Below are positions 52,013 to 61,192 of a stretch of DNA of 64,000 nucleotides, piece after piece. Every line of letters begins with the position of its first letter. The first letter of the stretch is position 1. Source of the stretch: DASYQD01 sp963837455 (GTDB lineage: Bacteria > Acidobacteriota > Thermoanaerobaculia > Multivoradales > JAIOJS01); assembly GCA_963837455.1 (NCBI GenBank), contig CAWINM010000001.1:2418001-2482000 (forward strand), read 5' to 3'. A program made the position numbers and the translations under genes. The notes beneath the pieces were generated by a model. The model saw only the letters and a program-made list of their open reading frames with translations. It had not been told where the DNA came from and made no database searches.

Positions 52013-54136
52013 TCAGCTCCCGCGCACGACGAAGAGCGTCGAGCTGGTGTGCGCGGTGCCGTCGGCGGACAGCTTGACCTCGAGCCGGTACTCACCCGGG
52101 GCAAGGTGGGGTGGTGTGACGTTGGCCACCAGCCGCGCCGGCTTGGCGCCGCTCTCGCGCTTGAGCACCTGGATGGTGGCCGGCCCGAGGTCGCGGCCGT
52201 CGGCGCCGAGCACCCTCGCCTTCGCCTCCAGCTCGCCGCTGCCGAGCGAGTAGCCGACCAGCGCCAGCTGCGTCTCCTGGCCAGGGGCGAGCACCGGCCG
52301 CGAGGAAGGGATGTAGGGATTGCCGGCGAGCATGAACGGGTACGGCGCCTGCTTGAAGTCGCCGCGCGGCTGCTCGTGGGCGAGCAGCCAGCGGTTGGGC
52401 GGCTCGGGCACGAAGGGGGGCAGCAGCGCCGCTTCCGAGGTGGCGAAGGCGGGCACGTGCAGCGACTGGATGCGCAGCCCGGCGTCGCCGGTGGTGCCGT
52501 TGCGCACCAGCACCCGCAGCGAGTAGTCGCCGGCCGGCAGCTCGAGGTGGCCGAAGAACTTGAAGCCACTCTGCATCAGCACCGGCTTGACCTTGGCGAC
52601 CTCGAAGGCGAGGTTCTGGGTGATGTAGTCCTGGATGACGCCGGCACTGTCGAAGGCGTAGACGTACAGCTCGGTGGGAAGGGTCGCTGCCTGCTTGCCC
52701 GCGAGCAGCGACTTGCCGTCGACCTCGATGAGCACCGGCACGTAGGCGCGATCGGCGGGCGGCGGCATGGCGAACGGCGCCGCCAGCACCGCCATGTCGA
52801 TCGTCCCCTGGTCGGCGCCGGAGACCACTTGGGTCTGGGCGTCGAGCATCTTCTCCATCGGCGAGCGCTCGGCGAACGGCTTGGGCGCGTAGTAGCCAGG
52901 GCGGGTAACGACGCGGGCGCCGCGCTGGTTGGTGAGCTCGACCTTGAGACGATGGAAGGAGCCATCCCAATCGAGCTTCTCGGGCTGGAACGAAAGCACG
53001 TAGGTGACGCTGGTGCGATCGAGCATCTGCGTCATCGCCTCGCCGAGGTTGTTGAAGTTCTCGAACAGCTCGCCGCCGGTGCTCTTGGCGAAGTTGAGCA
53101 GCGTGTCCTGGCCCCCGGTGCGGCGGTTGCCGAGGTCGCTGGCGGCGCGCAGCCCGCCGATGTCCACCGCCTCCACCACGCAGTCGGCCCGCCGCAGCTC
53201 TTCGAGCATCCTCTCCACCTCGTTGAGCGACTTGGTGTCGCCGTAGAGGTCGTCGGAGTTGACTTTCCACACCTCGCCGCTCTGGCTGGCGGTGTTCATC
53301 TCGTTGCGCTGCTGCTGGTCGGTGGAGCCCATGAGGATCGAGCTGTCGAATCCCTCCGAGAGGTAGATGACGTACTTGCGGCCGTCGATGTTGCCCATCA
53401 TCTTGCCGAGGTCGGCCATCGAGCGGGTGAGGTTGATGACGGCGGCGGACTGTGCCCGCTGCTCGGCCTGCGACTCCTGCGCCACCAGTGACTGCAGGAG
53501 GTCGATGGCGGCCTCCTCGTGGGCGCTGCGTGCCTCGCCGCCGGCGCCGCCACTCGAGCTCGAGCCGGTGGTCATCTCGGCGAAGTTGCTCTTGGCGTCG
53601 GCGAGCACCAGCCGCAACGGGTCGGGGTTGCGGCCCAGCATCTCGGGCTTGCCGAGGGTGGCGATGGCGGCCGCGATCTGGGCGCGGTCGGGGGTGAAAC
53701 CGAGCACCAGCTGCGGCCCCTTGAGCGAGCTGTAGGTGGCCACCGCCACGAGGTCGGTGGGATGGAGCTTGTCGATCACTCCGGCCGCCGCCTGCCGCGC
53801 CTGCAACACCGCCTTGGGGTCGGAGAAGGCGAGGTCGAAGAGCATCATGAAGTGACGCCGCGCCGCCGGCGAGAGAGCGGGTGCGCTGGCCGGCTGGGGT
53901 ACCGCGCTCTGCAGGTCGATCACCTCGAAGCCGGTGATCGTCTGCTTCTTGCGGCCGTCGTAAACCTCGAAGTCGGCCTGGGTGAGACCGCGCACCGGCG
54001 CACCGTCGCGGATCACCTGTACCGGCACCTCGACCACCACCGTCGAGGTGGTCTCGGAGAACGCCTCGGCCAGCAGCGGCAGCGCGGCCAGTCCGAGCAC
54101 GGGGACGATCAGGGTGGCGAGGCGACGCTTGCGCAC
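52013..54136 (-). CDS. VWFA-related secreted protein 1, altered MIDAS
   Basis: 707 residues from a GTG with TAGGAG eight bases upstream. Signal peptide (about 1-25), then STVVVEVPVQVIRDGAPVRG and the von Willebrand A domain (about 93-360), as in the VWFA-related family common in Acidobacteria. The metal-site motif reads FDLAFS (101-105) where DxSxS is expected, so metal binding may be weak. The C-terminal half is a run of beta domains. Paralog of the next gene upstream; exported, function unknown. Confidence 0.8.
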   Translation of the reverse strand: MRKRRLATLIVPVLGLAALPLLAEAFSETTSTVVVEVPVQVIRDGAPVRGLTQADFEVYDGRKKQTITGFEVIDLQSAVPQPASAPALSPAARRHFMMLFDLAFSDPKAVLQARQAAAGVIDKLHPTDLVAVATYSSLKGPQLVLGFTPDRAQIAAAIATLGKPEMLGRNPDPLRLVLADAKSNFAEMTTGSSSSGGAGGEARSAHEEAAIDLLQSLVAQESQAEQRAQSAAVINLTRSMADLGKMMGNIDGRKYVIYLSEGFDSSILMGSTDQQQRNEMNTASQSGEVWKVNSDDLYGDTKSLNEVERMLEELRRADCVVEAVDIGGLRAASDLGNRRTGGQDTLLNFAKSTGGELFENFNNLGEAMTQMLDRTSVTYVLSFQPEKLDWDGSFHRLKVELTNQRGARVVTRPGYYAPKPFAERSPMEKMLDAQTQVVSGADQGTIDMAVLAAPFAMPPPADRAYVPVLIEVDGKSLLAGKQAATLPTELYVYAFDSAGVIQDYITQNLAFEVAKVKPVLMQSGFKFFGHLELPAGDYSLRVLVRNGTTGDAGLRIQSLHVPAFATSEAALLPPFVPEPPNRWLLAHEQPRGDFKQAPYPFMLAGNPYIPSSRPVLAPGQETQLALVGYSLGSGELEAKARVLGADGRDLGPATIQVLKRESGAKPARLVANVTPPHLAPGEYRLEVKLSADGTAHTSSTLFVVRGS

Positions 54137-54236
54137 GGCGAGTCTCCTACGGTCGAGGCGAGGGCACGGGATGGTTGCGGACCGCGCCCGGGCAGGGACG
54201 ACGGGCCGAGTGGGCAGGGAGCACGCGCATCGGATG

Positions 54237-56429
54237 CTAGCGAACCGTGAACGGCAGCGAGCTCGACTGCCGCTTGCCGCTGGCGGTGTCCTCCACCGCC
54301 ACCTGCAACACGTAGTCGCCCGCGGTGAGCCCGGCCGGGTCGAAGGTGGCGATGAGCTTGTCGTAGCCCTCGACCCCGGTGGTGGTGCGCTCGACGAGCG
54401 CCACGCGCCCGGCTCCGGGAGCGGCCACCGGCAGCGCCTGGCCGTTGGCGGCCAGCACCTTGGCGTCCACGGCCAGGGTACTGCCGAGGTTGTACCCCAC
54501 CAGGCAGAGATCGGCACGGCTGCTGGCCGGCATCACCGGGTGGACGGCCGGCACGTACGGCTCGCCCTTGACGGTGAACGGGTAGACGACGCTCTGGCCG
54601 GAGCTCTCGGGGGCCCGCTCGCGCACCATCATCCAGCCGTCCTGCGCCGCCATGAAGAGCGGCGGCAGGAGGTAGGGTTGGTCGGCAGCGTAGGCGGGGA
54701 CGGTCAACGGCAGCGACTCCACTCCGGTGCGACCGGTAGCGGCGTTCCGCACCAGCACGCGGATGCGGTACTCGCCCGGCGGCAGGTCCAGATGGCCGTA
54801 GTATTTGAGCCCTGTCTGCTCGAGAATCCTTCGCGCCTTGCCGAGGTCGACGCGCACCACCTGGGTGAAGAAATCCCGCATCTCGCCGTGCACGTCGCTG
54901 GCATAGGCGTAGATCTCGGTGTCGAGGAACTTGTTCTGCTGGCCGGCCAGCAGGCTGCCGCCGCCGATCTCCAGCACTACCGGCACGTAGGCGAGCTGGG
55001 GAGTGGCGCGGAAGGGCGCCACCAGGGCGTGCACCGCTAGGTCGTGGCGCGGCACCGCGCTGGCGATGCCGTCCCCGGCGAGCAGGCTCTTCTCGATCGG
55101 ATCGAGGTCCTTGAACGGGCGTGGCGCGTAGTAGCCGGGCCGGTAGGAGACTCGGGTTCCCGAAGGCGCATCGACGAGCTCGACGCGGAGCTTGCGATAG
55201 GAGCCGTCGGCCGGCAGGTCGGAGCGCTCGAAGGTGAGCACGTAGGTGAGCGCGGTGCGGTGCAACACCTCCTCGAGCTGGCTCTGGAAGTCGTTGGCGT
55301 TGCGGAACAGCTCGCCGCCGGTCTCGTTGGCCAGGTAGAAGAGCGACTCCTGGCCGTTGCCGCGGGTGCGTTGCCCGGGCTCGGCAACGTCGGCGCGCAG
55401 GCCGCCGATGTCGATCGATTGCACGACGCAGTCGGCGCGGCGGAACGCTTCGAGCATGCGGAACAGCTCGTTCTGCAGCTGGGTGTTGCCGTAGCGGTTG
55501 TCGCTGTCGGTCTTCCACGCCTCGCCGAAGACGATGTTCTGGCTGTCCTCCGCGGCCTCTTGGCTCAGCGGGTCGTTGCCGAGCAGCAGCCGGCTGTCGA
55601 AGCCCTCGGAGAAGTAGACCACCTGCTTGCGGCCGGGCACCGCCGCCAGCATGTGCGCGAGCTCGGCGAGCCCCTGGCTGTAGTTGCTCACCCGTGCCTC
55701 GTTGAACTGCCGCTCGCCGCGCTCCGCCATCGCCGCGATCGTGCGCATGTACTCGAGCAGCGCCTGGTCGCGCTGCGAGCGGATCTCGCTATTGACCCCG
55801 GCCCCCTCCGAGGCGAGAGCGGCTTCGTCGGCGGGGGCGATGACGAAGTGCAAGGGGTCGCGCTTGACCAGCAGGTCCTCGGGGCTGTGCAGCCCGAGAG
55901 TGTCGATGCCGCGGGCCAGCTGGGCGCGGTCGGGGGTGAAGGTCACCACCAGCCGGGGCCCCTGCTGCAGCGAGTACGTGGCGACGGCGGCGAGGTCCTG
56001 GGGGTTGAGGGAATGCAGTACGAAGTCGCGCGCCGCGAGCCGCGCCTTCACCACTGCCGTCGGGGTGGAGAAGGAGAGGTCGAACAGCAGCAGGATGTGA
56101 CGGCGGGCCTGCGACGGGATGGGCGCCGGCGGCGCCGCGGCAGGTGCCGTGGCGGCGGCGGTGGTGAGGTCGACCACCTCGAAGCCGCTGAGCTTCTGGC
56201 GTTGCCCCTGGTCGTAGACCGCGAAGTCCTCCGCCCGCAGACCGTGCACCGGCTTGCCGTCACGGTCGACGACGTTGACCGGCACCTCGACCGAGACCAC
56301 CTCGGCGCTGCCCGAGAAGGTCGGCGGGTCGGGGGCCTTCGGCGCCGGAGCCGCCACTCCGCGGCCAGAGGTGAGGGCTAGAACGGTGAGGAGGGAGAGG
56401 AGGGCTCGCCGCGGTCGAGGGGTGGGCAT
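54237..56429 (-). CDS. VWFA-related secreted protein 2
   Basis: 730 residues from an ATG with AAGGAG upstream. Signal peptide (about 1-27), then the paired motif VSVEVPVNVVDRDGKPVHGL and a VWA domain. The metal site FDLSFS (117-121) keeps DxSxS. Later stretches parallel paralog 1: GRKQVVYFSEGFDSRLLLG, RRADCVVQSIDIGGLRADVA and TRVSYRPGYYAPRPFKDL. It is probably a periplasmic or surface binding protein. It is in the same direction as paralog 1, 100 bases upstream of it. Confidence 0.82.
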   Translation of the reverse strand: MPTPRPRRALLSLLTVLALTSGRGVAAPAPKAPDPPTFSGSAEVVSVEVPVNVVDRDGKPVHGLRAEDFAVYDQGQRQKLSGFEVVDLTTAAATAPAAAPPAPIPSQARRHILLLFDLSFSTPTAVVKARLAARDFVLHSLNPQDLAAVATYSLQQGPRLVVTFTPDRAQLARGIDTLGLHSPEDLLVKRDPLHFVIAPADEAALASEGAGVNSEIRSQRDQALLEYMRTIAAMAERGERQFNEARVSNYSQGLAELAHMLAAVPGRKQVVYFSEGFDSRLLLGNDPLSQEAAEDSQNIVFGEAWKTDSDNRYGNTQLQNELFRMLEAFRRADCVVQSIDIGGLRADVAEPGQRTRGNGQESLFYLANETGGELFRNANDFQSQLEEVLHRTALTYVLTFERSDLPADGSYRKLRVELVDAPSGTRVSYRPGYYAPRPFKDLDPIEKSLLAGDGIASAVPRHDLAVHALVAPFRATPQLAYVPVVLEIGGGSLLAGQQNKFLDTEIYAYASDVHGEMRDFFTQVVRVDLGKARRILEQTGLKYYGHLDLPPGEYRIRVLVRNAATGRTGVESLPLTVPAYAADQPYLLPPLFMAAQDGWMMVRERAPESSGQSVVYPFTVKGEPYVPAVHPVMPASSRADLCLVGYNLGSTLAVDAKVLAANGQALPVAAPGAGRVALVERTTTGVEGYDKLIATFDPAGLTAGDYVLQVAVEDTASGKRQSSSLPFTVR

Positions 56430-56487
56430 CGGGTTCTCCTTGCGGCGCCGCGGGCGGGTCCGCAGCCGGCGGGCGGCACGGTGATGG

Positions 56488-57585
56488 TTAGCGGCCGAGC
56501 ATCGCGGCGTAGCGGAGCGCCTCCGCGTTGGTGGCATCGAGCGCCAGCGCTCGCGCCAGGTGATGGCGCGCCTTGTCGGTGTCTCCCAGTGCCAGGTAGA
56601 CCTTGACCAACCCGACGTGAACGTCGGCACTCTCGCTGTCGAGGGAAAGCGCCTTCGACATGTACTCCAGGGCCTTCTGCTGGTCGCCGCGAGCGAGTGC
56701 CACGTCCGACTCGTAGACGAAGAAGTAGGGGTTGGTGGTGTTGTTCGCCTCGACCGAGGCGAGCATCTGCTCGGCCTCGTCGCTACGCCCCGCCTGCTGC
56801 AGCAGGCGTGCCATGTTGGTCATCACGATCGAGTTGTCCGGCTCGGCGGTGAGCGCCTGACGGTACGCCTCCTCGGCTCCCTTGCCGTCACCGGTACGTG
56901 CCCGGATCACTCCCAAATTGTTCAATGCCTTCGAGAAGTCGGGAGCGATGGCGGCCGCGGTCTCGACCATGCGGCGCGCTTCCTGGAGGTTGCCGTCGAG
57001 AAACGCCTCGGCGCCGAGGTTGTTGTAGTAGTGGGCGGCCGCCTGCAGGTCGTCGATGGGATGGAACTTGCGGTACGCCTTGGGGCGATAGGGGAGGAAG
57101 TCGTAGGTCTTGAGCTCGCCGTCGAGGTACATGCCCGCCACGATGTGCCCCTGGCTGACCACCATGCCGCCCTGGTGGCTCCATCGCTGGTAGTCGGTCA
57201 CCTCGACGTAGAAGGGGTTGAGGTCGTTGGCGCGAGCGAGGCCGACGAAGAGGTTGACGAAGGAGAGGCAGTTGCCGCGACGCGACTGGAAGGTCTCGAC
57301 GGCGGTACGGGTCGGGGCGAGCTGATAGGTGAGGACGAGCTGCGAGAAGATCAGGTCCATCACCTGGTTGAGGCGACGTAGCGGCGTCGCCTGTCGCCGC
57401 CGGGGCAACGCCGCCCGCGCCTGGTCGTCGAGCTCGAAGGGGACCACCAGGTTGGCGGCGGCCTGCGCTCCCAGACGCTGCGCGTACTGCTCGCGCAGGT
57501 GCCCGACCGAATCGAAAGGTTGGTAGGTGGAACAGCTGGCCAGCAGTGCGGCGGCTGCCACCGCGCCGGCGGAGCGGCGGAGCAT
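56488..57585 (-). CDS. Transglutaminase-like and TPR lipoprotein
   Basis: 365 residues from ATG 57585, chosen because TATGAT on this strand ends seven bases before it; another ATG at 57597 lies within that box. The signal ends in LLASC (Cys18). The papain/transglutaminase-like triad is RRGNCLSF (Cys106), SQGHIVAG (His147) and KTYDFLPY (Asp162). Four or five TPRs follow (about 180-365). It may process or cross-link envelope proteins, perhaps with the adjacent VWFA proteins. Confidence 0.78.
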   Translation of the reverse strand: MLRRSAGAVAAAALLASCSTYQPFDSVGHLREQYAQRLGAQAAANLVVPFELDDQARAALPRRRQATPLRRLNQVMDLIFSQLVLTYQLAPTRTAVETFQSRRGNCLSFVNLFVGLARANDLNPFYVEVTDYQRWSHQGGMVVSQGHIVAGMYLDGELKTYDFLPYRPKAYRKFHPIDDLQAAAHYYNNLGAEAFLDGNLQEARRMVETAAAIAPDFSKALNNLGVIRARTGDGKGAEEAYRQALTAEPDNSIVMTNMARLLQQAGRSDEAEQMLASVEANNTTNPYFFVYESDVALARGDQQKALEYMSKALSLDSESADVHVGLVKVYLALGDTDKARHHLARALALDATNAEALRYAAMLGR

Positions 57586-57592
57586 GAGCGGG

Positions 57593-57598
57593 ATCATA
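57593..57598 (-). promoter_or_regulatory. -10 element, leaderless geometry
   Basis: TATGAT on the minus strand ends seven bases before the ATG at 57585. No ribosome binding site or -35 is visible. Confidence 0.55.
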
Positions 57599-57740
57599 GC
57601 AGCCGCCGCGAAGCCGCCTGGAACGGACGGCCGGTCTCCAGGGCTTTGGATCGGCGCCGTCCAACGAATTGGATCAACGGCCGGCGCGACGCGGCGTCAA
57701 GCGAGCAGGGATGAGGCTTTGGTTTGGGGGAATGAGGGGC

Positions 57741-57769
57741 TTCCCTGGCGGCACCGACCTTGCTACATT
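57741..57769 (+). promoter_or_regulatory. Putative promoter of the TonB-dependent receptor
   Basis: TTCCCT (57741-57746), 17 bases, then TACATT (57764-57769) preceded by TGC, an extended -10. The -35 is weak. Confidence 0.35.
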
Positions 57770-58009
57770 CGGCCCGCGAAGACCTCATTCCCGAGTTGCC
57801 ATGCCGCCTCTGGGGCTTTCACGGGAGCTTCCAGATCGTCGACCGGCGGCGGCACCGAGCTGCGAAAGGAGGTGTTGCCGGGAGCTAGATTCAGGGCTTC
57901 GTCTCCACTCCGTTTCTCTTTTACGGCCGGGTCGCGCGCAGGTTTCCCCTGCATCTCCTTGTGGAAGCGATCTGGCGCAGGCAATCAACCATGGAGATCG
58001 ACTGGACAC

Positions 58010-61000
58010 ATGAAGAGCTCCACTCTTTGGACTCGCGCCTTCGCCCTCGTGGCGCTGGCGCTGCTGGTCGCCGGCGGGGTGGCTTACGCCCAGCTGCAGA
58101 CCGGTAACCTCTACGGCACCGTCACCGACGATCAGGGCTCGGCGCTGCCGGGCGTGACCGTCACCCTCACCGGCAACGGCGCTCCCCAGGTGCAGGTCAC
58201 CAATGCCCAGGGGCAGTTCCGCTTCCTCAGCCTCGCCCCCGCCTCCTATCAGCTCAAGGCGGAGCTCGAGGGCTTCTCGACCATCGACTATCCGAACATC
58301 ATCATCAACATCGGCCGCAACACGCAGATCGAGGTGAAGCTGTCGGCGGCGGTCGAGGACGTCATCACCGTCACCGCCGAGAGCCCGTTGCTCGACGAGC
58401 GCCGCATCAGCACCGGCGCCAGCGTCAGTCAGACCGAGCTCGAGAAGATCCCCACGGCCCGTGACCCCTGGGCCATCCTGCAGACCACGCCCGGCGTGCT
58501 CACCGACCGCATCAACGTCGGCGGCAACGAGAGCGGCCAGCAGGCGCAGTACGTCGGACCCGGCTCGGGCGGCGACCAGGCGGTGTGGTCGGTGGACGGC
58601 GTCGTCATCACCGACATGGCAGCGCTCGGCTCCTCGCCGGCGTACTACGACTTCGACGCCTTCGAGGAGATGCAGGTGACGACCGGTGGCTCGGACAGCA
58701 CCATCGCCACCGGCGGCGTGGTGCTCAACATGGTGACCAAGCGCGGCACCAACGAGTGGCGCGGCAGCGGTCGCTACTACGACACCGACAAGAGCAGGCA
58801 GGACAGCACCAGCTTCAGCAACAGCGAGCTGGGCGCGGCGGGCCCGTGGCGCAGCGGCAGCGCGGCCACCACTCCGCAGGCACCGTTCCATGCCGGCAAC
58901 CGCATCGTCAGCGTCAAGGACTACGGCGCCGAGGTCGGCGGCCCGATCGTCAAGGACCGCCTGTGGATCTGGGGCTCGTACGGTCGCACCAAGGTGAGCC
59001 TGTTGACCGTCTCCGACGTCAGCGACTTCACCGACCTCAAGACCAAGAACGCCAAGATCAACGCGCAGATCGCTGCCAACAACTCGGCGACTGGCTTCTA
59101 CTTCGACAGCGACAAGATCAAGATCGGCCGCAACGCCGGTCCCACCCGCACGCAGCCGACCACCTGGGACCAGAGCCACTTCGGCGACAGCCCCACCGCC
59201 TACAAGCTCGAGGACACGCACATCTTCTCCTCGAACTTCTACCTGACCGGTCTCTACTCGAAGGTCAACGGCGGCTTCCAGCTGGTGCCCGAGGGCGGCA
59301 CCGCGCCCACCGACGCGGCGGCCACCGACGACACCAGCGGCGTCTGGCAGAACAATTTCCTGCTCTACCAGACCGCCCGGCCGCAGGACCAGTACAAGCT
59401 CGACGCCAGCAACTTCTTCAACACCGGGAGCCTCAGCCACGAGCTCAAGTTCGGGGCCGGCTACCGTAAGGCCGAGGTGACCTCGCTCTCCCGTTGGCCG
59501 GGCCAGGGCTACATCCTCGCCGGGCCGCTGGTGGGTCTCCCCCTCGGCGTCAACTACCTCGGCGCCGCCCGTGACAGCGCCTTGGCGGTCAGGCAGGAGT
59601 ACACCGACGTCTACGCCCAGGACACCATGACGACGGGCAACCTGACGTTCAACGTCGGCGTCCGTTGGGACAAGCAGACGGCGACCAACCTGTCGGCCAG
59701 TGCCGCCCCCAACACCGCGTTTGCCAGCGTGCTGCCTGCGGTCTCCCAGGGCAGCTTCGACGCGCCCTTCGACTGGACCTCGATCACTCCGCGCCTGGGC
59801 CTCACCTACGCCCTCGGCGCCGAGCGCAAGACCCTCCTGCGGGCCAGCTACTCGCGGTTCGCCGACCAGCTCGGCACCGGTTTCGCCACCATCGGCAACG
59901 CGCTGGCGGTGCCCGGTTACGCTTACTTCTACACCGCTCAGGGCGTCGGCCCCGGCGGCGGCGCGGTGAACCCCGGCCAGATCATCGTCGGGCCGCAGAG
60001 CTTCAGCTCCAACGTCAACCCCTACACCGGCGGCCTCCTCAACTCGAGCGTCGCTGACTCCGGCTTCGACGCTCCCATCACCGATGAGCTGCTGCTCAGC
60101 GGCGAGCACGCGTTGCTGCCCGAGTTCGTGGTCGGGCTCAACCTGACCTACCGCCGGCTCTCCGATCTGGCGCAGTCCGACCAGCTGGTGTTCGACGGCT
60201 CGACGGCGACTTGCGATACCGACTTCAACCCGCTCGAGTGCCCGGCCTTCTCGGCCGCCAATCTCGGCTCGTTGGGCCGCCGGGCGACCAGCGCCGACTA
60301 CGTGCCGGTGACCTTCAGCCAGGCGCTGCCGGACGGCAGCACCCGTCAGGTGACCTACTTCCGCCTGCGGGATGGCGTCAGCACGCGTGGCGGCACGTTC
60401 ACCTACAACGGCAGCGCCGAGCAGACCTACAAGGGCGCGTCGCTGACCTTCAACAAGCGGCTCGCCAATCGCTGGATGCTGCGCGGCAACTTCACCTACT
60501 CCGACTGGTACTGGAGTGACGTCGGCACGCTGACCGATCCCACCGAAGGGATCGCCGGCGGCTCGCGCAGCGGCGACCCGGTGCTCCAGGGCTCGGGCAC
60601 GGGCTCGGGCTCCAAGGGCGGCGTCTACATCAACAGCAAGTGGTCGTACAGCGTGAACGGCCTCTACCAGATCGCCCCGGACCGCCCGTGGGGGTTCAAC
60701 GTGGCGGCGAACCTCACCGGTCGCCAGGGCTACCCGATCCCCTACTTCCGTCGCCAGAGTCCCAGCCTGGCGCGGGAGAACTTTGCCAACCACAACGTGC
60801 TGGCCGCCAGCGACCCGGATGAGTTCCGCCTCGACGACATCAACATCGTCGACGCCCGTGTGGAGAAGGAGTTCACCTTCAGCGACTTCGGTCTGACGCT
60901 GGGCGTGGACGTCTTCAACGTGTTCAACGAGGCGTACGTGCTGCAGCGCCAGCACCGGCTGCAGATCGGCAGCTCGGACAACGTCAACGAGATCACCAGC

Positions 61001-61042
61001 CCGCGCATCATCCGCGTGGGTGCGCGCGTCAGCTTCCGCTGA
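58010..61042 (+). CDS. Oar-like TonB-dependent receptor with carboxypeptidase-regulatory domain
   Basis: 1010 residues. Signal peptide ends ...GVAYAQ. A carboxypeptidase-regulatory-like domain (about 30-115) has GNLYGTVTDDQGSALPGVTV. A plug domain follows (RISTGASVSQTELEKIPTAR, VDGVVITDMAALGSS) and then a long beta-barrel with TonB-receptor features, including VLNMVTKRGTNEWRGSGRYY. The C-terminus ends in SPRIIRVGARVSFR, a terminal aromatic as expected for outer-membrane barrels. It imports or processes a large substrate using TonB energy. Confidence 0.9.
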   Translation: MKSSTLWTRAFALVALALLVAGGVAYAQLQTGNLYGTVTDDQGSALPGVTVTLTGNGAPQVQVTNAQGQFRFLSLAPASYQLKAELEGFSTIDYPNIIINIGRNTQIEVKLSAAVEDVITVTAESPLLDERRISTGASVSQTELEKIPTARDPWAILQTTPGVLTDRINVGGNESGQQAQYVGPGSGGDQAVWSVDGVVITDMAALGSSPAYYDFDAFEEMQVTTGGSDSTIATGGVVLNMVTKRGTNEWRGSGRYYDTDKSRQDSTSFSNSELGAAGPWRSGSAATTPQAPFHAGNRIVSVKDYGAEVGGPIVKDRLWIWGSYGRTKVSLLTVSDVSDFTDLKTKNAKINAQIAANNSATGFYFDSDKIKIGRNAGPTRTQPTTWDQSHFGDSPTAYKLEDTHIFSSNFYLTGLYSKVNGGFQLVPEGGTAPTDAAATDDTSGVWQNNFLLYQTARPQDQYKLDASNFFNTGSLSHELKFGAGYRKAEVTSLSRWPGQGYILAGPLVGLPLGVNYLGAARDSALAVRQEYTDVYAQDTMTTGNLTFNVGVRWDKQTATNLSASAAPNTAFASVLPAVSQGSFDAPFDWTSITPRLGLTYALGAERKTLLRASYSRFADQLGTGFATIGNALAVPGYAYFYTAQGVGPGGGAVNPGQIIVGPQSFSSNVNPYTGGLLNSSVADSGFDAPITDELLLSGEHALLPEFVVGLNLTYRRLSDLAQSDQLVFDGSTATCDTDFNPLECPAFSAANLGSLGRRATSADYVPVTFSQALPDGSTRQVTYFRLRDGVSTRGGTFTYNGSAEQTYKGASLTFNKRLANRWMLRGNFTYSDWYWSDVGTLTDPTEGIAGGSRSGDPVLQGSGTGSGSKGGVYINSKWSYSVNGLYQIAPDRPWGFNVAANLTGRQGYPIPYFRRQSPSLARENFANHNVLAASDPDEFRLDDINIVDARVEKEFTFSDFGLTLGVDVFNVFNEAYVLQRQHRLQIGSSDNVNEITSPRIIRVGARVSFR

Positions 61043-61071
61043 TCGACGCTCTCTTCAGCTGAGCTGAATGG

Positions 61072-61105
61072 AAACCGCCGGGGGAAGCCCCGGCGGTTTT
61101 TTTTT
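61072..61105 (+). terminator. Rho-independent terminator of the receptor gene
   Basis: A 12-base perfect stem (61072-61083 with 61088-61099), loop GAAG, and nine T at 61097-61105. It is the clearest terminator in the window, 30 bases after the receptor stop. Confidence 0.95.
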
Positions 61106-61192
61106 GTCCTTCGCCTCGATATGCTGGCCGCGGCCCGGGACCCGCGGTCGCCACCCCAGCCCCGGACCTCAACCACCCAAGGAGATCCAGCC

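Larger units (their letters stand above)
57586..58009. other. Divergent intergenic region with long receptor leader
   Basis: The left edge holds the leaderless promoter of the transglutaminase-like gene. The right part holds the putative receptor promoter at 57741-57769 and about 235 bases of leader before ATG 58010. I see no known riboswitch. Open frames here are extensions of neighbouring frames. Confidence 0.4.

Noticed and set aside
57785..60955. 1056-residue antisense open frame over the receptor
   Set aside because: No recognisable domain and lies opposite a clear TonB-dependent receptor.
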